Shown here piece after piece: positions 60,783-64,000 of a stretch of 64,000 nt of DNA. The DNA is from Desulfurivibrionaceae bacterium. Lineage in GTDB: Bacteria > Desulfobacterota > Desulfobulbia > Desulfobulbales > VMSU01. Below the pieces are notes generated by a model. The model was not told the DNA's origin and did no database searches. It was given only the letters and a program-made list of their open reading frames with translations. Made by a program: the position numbers and the translations under genes. Within the stretch, counting starts at the first letter, position 1; every line of letters begins with the position of its first letter. Location of the stretch: the NCBI GenBank assembly GCA_030145275.1, contig JAQYVV010000007.1:1-64000 (forward strand), given 5' to 3'.

Positions 60783-61877
60783 TCAGATCTCAAGCATCCT
60801 ATCCAGTGATATTTTAGCAAGAGCGGCAATCTCTTTCTCGACGGTTATTTGGTTGACAACTTTTCCTGCCGCCAGATTATCAAGCACCCATAGCAGATGC
60901 GCGGGATTGACTCGATACATTGTTGAACACTTACAATCAACCGGCGACAGGGAGCGTATCTTTTTATCAGGGTGCTGTTTTGCTAAGCGTTTAACCAGGT
61001 TTATCTCTGTTCCCACCGCCCAGCTTGAACCGGCTGGTGAATTTGAAACCGCTTGAATGATCATTTCAGTCGAACCATACTGATCCGCCCCCATGACAAC
61101 TTCCCGCCTGCATTCTGGATGAACTATTATTTTCGTCTCTGGCTCTTCTCTTCGAAGCGTATTAATTTGCTCCTCAGAAAACTGCATGTGGACAGTGCAG
61201 TACCCATCCCAAAGGATTACCTTTGCCTTTTTGAGCTGCTCAGGACTGTTGCCGCCAAGCGGTTCATCCCTGACCCACAAGGCAACCTCATCAGGATCTA
61301 TGCCCAAAGCATGGGCCGAATTCCGACCCAAATGTTCGTCGGGAAAGAAAAACACCTTGTCACCCTTTTCAAGAGCCCATGTTAGAACCCTCTCAGCATT
61401 GGAAGAGGTGCAAACTGACCCTCCTCTATGCCCCACAAATGCCTTCAAGCGGGCAGATGAATTCACATAGGTCATGGGAATAATTCTTGCGGATCCAGTT
61501 ACCTCTGTAAGTTCTGCCCAGGCTTGTGAAACTCCGTCGCTTGTGGCCATATCGGCCATGGAACAACCTGCACCCAGGTCCGGCAGAATAACAGCTTGGT
61601 TCCCACTGGTCAAAATATCCGCCGACTCTGCCATAAAGTGCACCCCACAGAAAACGATATAAGGTCTATCCTGAGCCTGGGCCGCATTCTTGGCAAGTTT
61701 CAGTGAATCCCCAACCCGATCAGCAAAGTCAAAAACGCTATCCTGCTGATAGTGGTGACTTAGCAGCAACACCTTGTCTCCAAGTTCTTTTTTCCTCGCC
61801 GCAATCCTGTCAAGCAGCATGCTCTCTTCTTCATCTAAATACTGAGTGCCAATATCAATTTGTTCATTATCTTGCAT
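60783..61877 (-). CDS. nadA: Quinolinate synthase A
   Basis: 364 residues. LLSHHYQQDSVFDFADRVGD, GVHFMAESADILT, LPDLGAGCSMADMATSD and the Fe-S ligand cysteines (GAGC, VHPECRREVV, VDCKCSTM). It makes quinolinate from iminoaspartate and DHAP, the oxygen-sensitive route to NAD. nadB and nadC are not adjacent. Confidence 0.95.
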   Translation of the reverse strand: MQDNEQIDIGTQYLDEEESMLLDRIAARKKELGDKVLLLSHHYQQDSVFDFADRVGDSLKLAKNAAQAQDRPYIVFCGVHFMAESADILTSGNQAVILPDLGAGCSMADMATSDGVSQAWAELTEVTGSARIIPMTYVNSSARLKAFVGHRGGSVCTSSNAERVLTWALEKGDKVFFFPDEHLGRNSAHALGIDPDEVALWVRDEPLGGNSPEQLKKAKVILWDGYCTVHMQFSEEQINTLRREEPETKIIVHPECRREVVMGADQYGSTEMIIQAVSNSPAGSSWAVGTEINLVKRLAKQHPDKKIRSLSPVDCKCSTMYRVNPAHLLWVLDNLAAGKVVNQITVEKEIAALAKISLDRMLEI

Positions 61878-61904
61878 TTTCTTACTCTTTTATCCTCTCA
61901 ATAA

Positions 61905-61946
61905 ACAAAGAACCCACAAGAGAGATTCTCCCTGTGGGTTCTTTGT
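61905..61946. terminator. Rho-independent terminator
   Basis: ACAAAGAACCCACA, 14-nt loop, TGTGGGTTCTTTGT: perfect 14-bp stem. It ends the leftward hpf-type gene and lies upstream of nadA; the T run after the - strand stem is short. Confidence 0.75.
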
Positions 61947-61983
61947 TTTCTTCCTGTTTTAGGTAGAGCTTCGCCCAGATCGC

Positions 61984-62514
61984 CTATGCCATTTTAACCC
62001 ATGAGGCACTTGGTCCTTTATCCCCTTCACTTTCGCCAAACTTAACCGCATCACCCTCATTCAGGTCTGTAATCTTCATGTCTTTCAGCGCATTTTCGTG
62101 AAAGTAAATCTCCCGCCCTTCAGGGGTTGCTATAAAACCATAATATTCAAACGGAAAAACTTTCTTAACGACACCTTCCCCACTACTAAGAACCGCTCCT
62201 TCCTGCACTTTCACAGTCTGGCGCCTTTTGCGCTGAAGTTCCTTCAACTGCTGCCCCATTGTATCAAAAGCTTCCCCAAGCAAGACCCTAACTTTTTCCC
62301 CTTTTCTTTTGACAACAACCGTATCATTGGGCACAGAGGCCACCACAATTAGTTCATAGCCCCCCTCTTTATGATGCCGGGTACCTTCAATTGTCACCCG
62401 CAGATTGTGAACAAGACCGGGATGATGCCTAGAAAGGCGCTCTTTTTCATTCTCTATCTTATCTTGCCATACCTTTCTAATGTCAAGATTACGACCTTCA
62501 ACCTGAAGTTCCAT
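61984..62514 (-). CDS. Ribosome hibernation factor-like domain fused to a cold-shock domain
   Basis: 176 residues from ATG 62514, chosen because GGAGG lies 6 nt upstream. Residues 1 to about 95 match the S30AE/HPF fold (MELQVEGRNLDIRKVW, RLSRHHPGLVHNLRVTIEGT, VPNDTVVVKRKGEKVRVLLG, EAFDTMGQQLKELQRKR). Residues from about 110 are a cold-shock/CSD-like domain (GVVKKVFPFEYYGFIATPEG, REIYFHENAL, GDAVKFGESEGDKGPSASWV). Related proteins with both domains are known in proteobacteria; they are thought to bind ribosomes or RNA in slow growth. Confidence 0.82.
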   Translation of the reverse strand: MELQVEGRNLDIRKVWQDKIENEKERLSRHHPGLVHNLRVTIEGTRHHKEGGYELIVVASVPNDTVVVKRKGEKVRVLLGEAFDTMGQQLKELQRKRRQTVKVQEGAVLSSGEGVVKKVFPFEYYGFIATPEGREIYFHENALKDMKITDLNEGDAVKFGESEGDKGPSASWVKMA

Positions 62515-62690
62515 ATACATCCTCCATGGTTCTAGTATTAAAAAGCCTGTGCACTGAGACTCCTGCACAGATCCGGTGTAAAACAACTTTACCCTATAAT
62601 AGCATAAACACGCAAAACTAATCCAGCACGTTTTATCTTAATTTTTTTACCCACCGAACATCGATCAGTCTCAACAAAGATACATTCCCT

Positions 62691-62844
62691 GTTAGCGATC
62701 AATTAAGTACACCTAAGATTGCATAACCCCGAGTCCGTAAGCGTTTCAGGGACACCCCGATGTGCGTGATCGAACCACGCGATTATACCCCCTGTATATC
62801 ACGGGGTTCGATCACGTGCAGCGGGGTGTTCATGGAGCGCTTAC
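62691..62844 (-). repeat. Family A palindromic element, copy A5 (full length, minus orientation)
   Basis: On the - strand it begins GTAAGCGCTCCATGAACACC at 62844 and ends CGCTAAC at 62691. It starts 7 nt after the nagZ stop codon. One change replaces GCCTGTC-like bases of the core (TGTCCCTGAAACG), the rest matches A1. Confidence 0.92.
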
Positions 62845-62851
62845 CATTCCC

Positions 62852-63856
62852 TTAATCCGCATACTGCTCTCGAACCTTGCTTTGCCTCAACAAGGCAAGA
62901 CTGACTGATTCCATCTCAAAAACACCATCCTTCCAAGCTTTCTCAAAAGCGCCCAAGGCCTTTCTCACCTTGTCATGATCCTGGCAGATAAGCATTAGAT
63001 CGGCTCCGGCCAAAAAGGACCCTAAAGCCGGATTTTCTCCATGCTCTGTATTTTCTATCGCACCCATCTCAAGATCATCGGTAATAACAAGTCCTTCATA
63101 TCCGATTCTTTCCCGTAAAATCCCCTGAAGAACGGGGCGAGACAAGGTCGCTGGGCGTTTATGATCCAGTTGTTCATAAATAGCATGGGAGGTCATAAAA
63201 GATGCAACATCCGCCGCACATGCCGCCTCAAAAGGGATAAGATCAGAGGCGAGCAAACTTTCACGGCTCGATGCAACAAAAGGTAGTTCATGGTGTGGAT
63301 CGAGAACGGCTCTACCTAGTCCGGGGAAATGCTTCACACAGGCAGCCACTCCTCCTTTTTGCATTTCAGCAACCACCAGCACCCCCAAATGAGACACCAG
63401 ATCTGGATCAGCCCCCAGGCACCTTTTTTCCATGAAATATCCCTGGCCTGACGGACAAATGTCCAGAACGGGAGCCAGGTTCATGTTGACCCCGACTTCC
63501 TTCAATTCCTTTGCACAGGTCCTGGCGTACTCCCCAAGCAGCTCCTCACAATTGCCAGCCTCGGCAAGCTGTCTTTGATCTGGAAACTGGGTAAAGGGCG
63601 GGGGAAGGCGGGTAACACTGCCCCCCTCCTGGTCTATAGAAATAAGAGGTTTAGGAAGATTACTGGCAAGACAGGTTTTGCTGAGGGAAGCACATAGTTC
63701 TTTAAGCTGTTCACGGCTTTCCACATTTCTCTTGAACAAAATAAAATTATGCACCCCATCTTTTTGAATAAGATCTATTGTCGACTCATCAAGCCTGGTG
63801 CCGGGAATACCGATCATAAAAAGGCTGCCAAGGGCCGGAGGTAAATTATCAATCAT
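62852..63856 (-). CDS. nagZ: Beta-N-acetylhexosaminidase, glycoside hydrolase family 3
   Basis: 334 residues from ATG 63856 (8 nt overlap with queC); an earlier ATG at 63892 is deep inside queC. GFxxx-type start [53 protein letters not shown] with the H-x-F-P-G motif and catalytic His/Asp loop, and [14 protein letters not shown] with the nucleophile Asp. Removes GlcNAc from anhydro-muropeptides during wall recycling. Confidence 0.93.
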   Translation of the reverse strand: MIDNLPPALGSLFMIGIPGTRLDESTIDLIQKDGVHNFILFKRNVESREQLKELCASLSKTCLASNLPKPLISIDQEGGSVTRLPPPFTQFPDQRQLAEAGNCEELLGEYARTCAKELKEVGVNMNLAPVLDICPSGQGYFMEKRCLGADPDLVSHLGVLVVAEMQKGGVAACVKHFPGLGRAVLDPHHELPFVASSRESLLASDLIPFEAACAADVASFMTSHAIYEQLDHKRPATLSRPVLQGILRERIGYEGLVITDDLEMGAIENTEHGENPALGSFLAGADLMLICQDHDKVRKALGAFEKAWKDGVFEMESVSLALLRQSKVREQYAD

Positions 63857-64000
63857 GATATACCGCCGGATCTTTTCTGCCGGCATCGGCAAACCCCTTT
63901 AGGCGCAAAAGGCAGGCCTCGCAATGTCCACAAGCCTTGCCTTCAGAGTTAGGATCGTAACAGGAATGAGTCTCAGCGTAGTCAACGCCCAGCGAGCTAC
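63849..64000 (-). CDS. queC: QueC (7-cyano-7-deazaguanine synthase), C-terminus
   Basis: The last 49 residues: [20 protein letters not shown], then [20 protein letters not shown]. The cysteines of CYDP and CGHCEAC are the zinc site of QueC. It produces preQ0 for queuosine; Tgt (4382) uses the downstream product. It continues beyond the right edge of the window and overlaps nagZ. Confidence 0.93.
   Translation of the reverse strand, partial: SSLGVDYAETHSCYDPNSEGKACGHCEACLLRLKGFADAGRKDPAVYHD

Overview
This 64 kb window is chromosomal DNA from a Gram-negative, flagellated anaerobe. It most resembles a sulfate-reducing deltaproteobacterium (Desulfobacterota, Desulfobulbaceae/Desulfotalea-like). 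The evidence is a corrinoid-dependent acetyl-CoA pathway methyltransferase (AcsE) beside a RACo-like corrinoid activator, sigma-54 promoters ahead of the flagellar and nitrogen genes, FlgO-type outer-membrane lipoproteins, Bacillus-type glutamine synthetase together with AmtB/PII/GlnD, and moderate GC. This assignment is an inference from gene content. No rRNA, tRNA, CRISPR array, transposase or complete prophage was seen.

Layout. 0-2.4 kb is an eroded, accessory-like region: the 5' end of mnmA carrying an in-frame stop, a secreted small protein with a duplicated motif, a 24-residue membrane peptide, a broken phage-type gene, and a cobalamin riboswitch with terminator that now controls only a 50-codon remnant. 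2.4-10 kb: U32 protein, YajC, Tgt, RNase PH, ZnuABC zinc importer, and a nitrilase-HldE fusion. 10-20.6 kb: RACo-like activator, glycosyltransferase, AcsE, HsdR_N-like protein, class II DAHP synthase, aconitase B and TatBC. 21-25.6 kb: PurA and a five-gene lipoprotein/FlgO cluster. 26-36.8 kb: RpoZ, DnaJ, MoaC, DksA, GalT, FolE2, GlyS, two response regulators, Maf, FabL and a DUF362 protein. 37.3-49.7 kb: fliLMNOPQR-flhBAFG-fliA-cheY plus a FliL-like protein. 50-56 kb: amtB-glnB-glnD and glnA. 56.6-64 kb: sigma-54 regulator, histidine-kinase relic, GlmS, NadA, HPF-cold-shock fusion, NagZ and the end of QueC.

The most striking feature is a dense population of three unrelated families of short palindromic elements, about 20 copies or relics. 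Family A (about 108 or 155 bp, GTAAGCG...CGCTTAC / CGCTAAC) sits in the same orientation at the 3' end of five genes and supplies the last codons and stop codon of two of them. Family B (about 115-150 bp) is bounded by CTAA at both ends in most copies. It provides or abuts the stop codon of upstream genes (flhA, glnA, a response regulator) and its right end carries a Shine-Dalgarno-like AAGG used by flhF and purA. One copy is inserted in frame in the signal peptide of a lipoprotein gene, where removing exactly 111 nt restores an ideal lipoprotein signal. Family C (about 105-180 bp, GTAACTGTTCAG-like ends) also sits directly after stop codons, and one copy is nested inside a B copy. Compensatory base changes in A and B stems show that folding is conserved. 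No transposase is present, so these behave like non-autonomous elements domesticated at gene ends.

Functional themes: the nitrogen module (sigma-54 promoter, AmtB, PII, GlnD, GlnA), the flagellar export apparatus with FlhF/FlhG placement control and sigma-28, zinc uptake, methyl-corrinoid chemistry, and tRNA/queuosine functions (Tgt, QueC, MnmA remnant).
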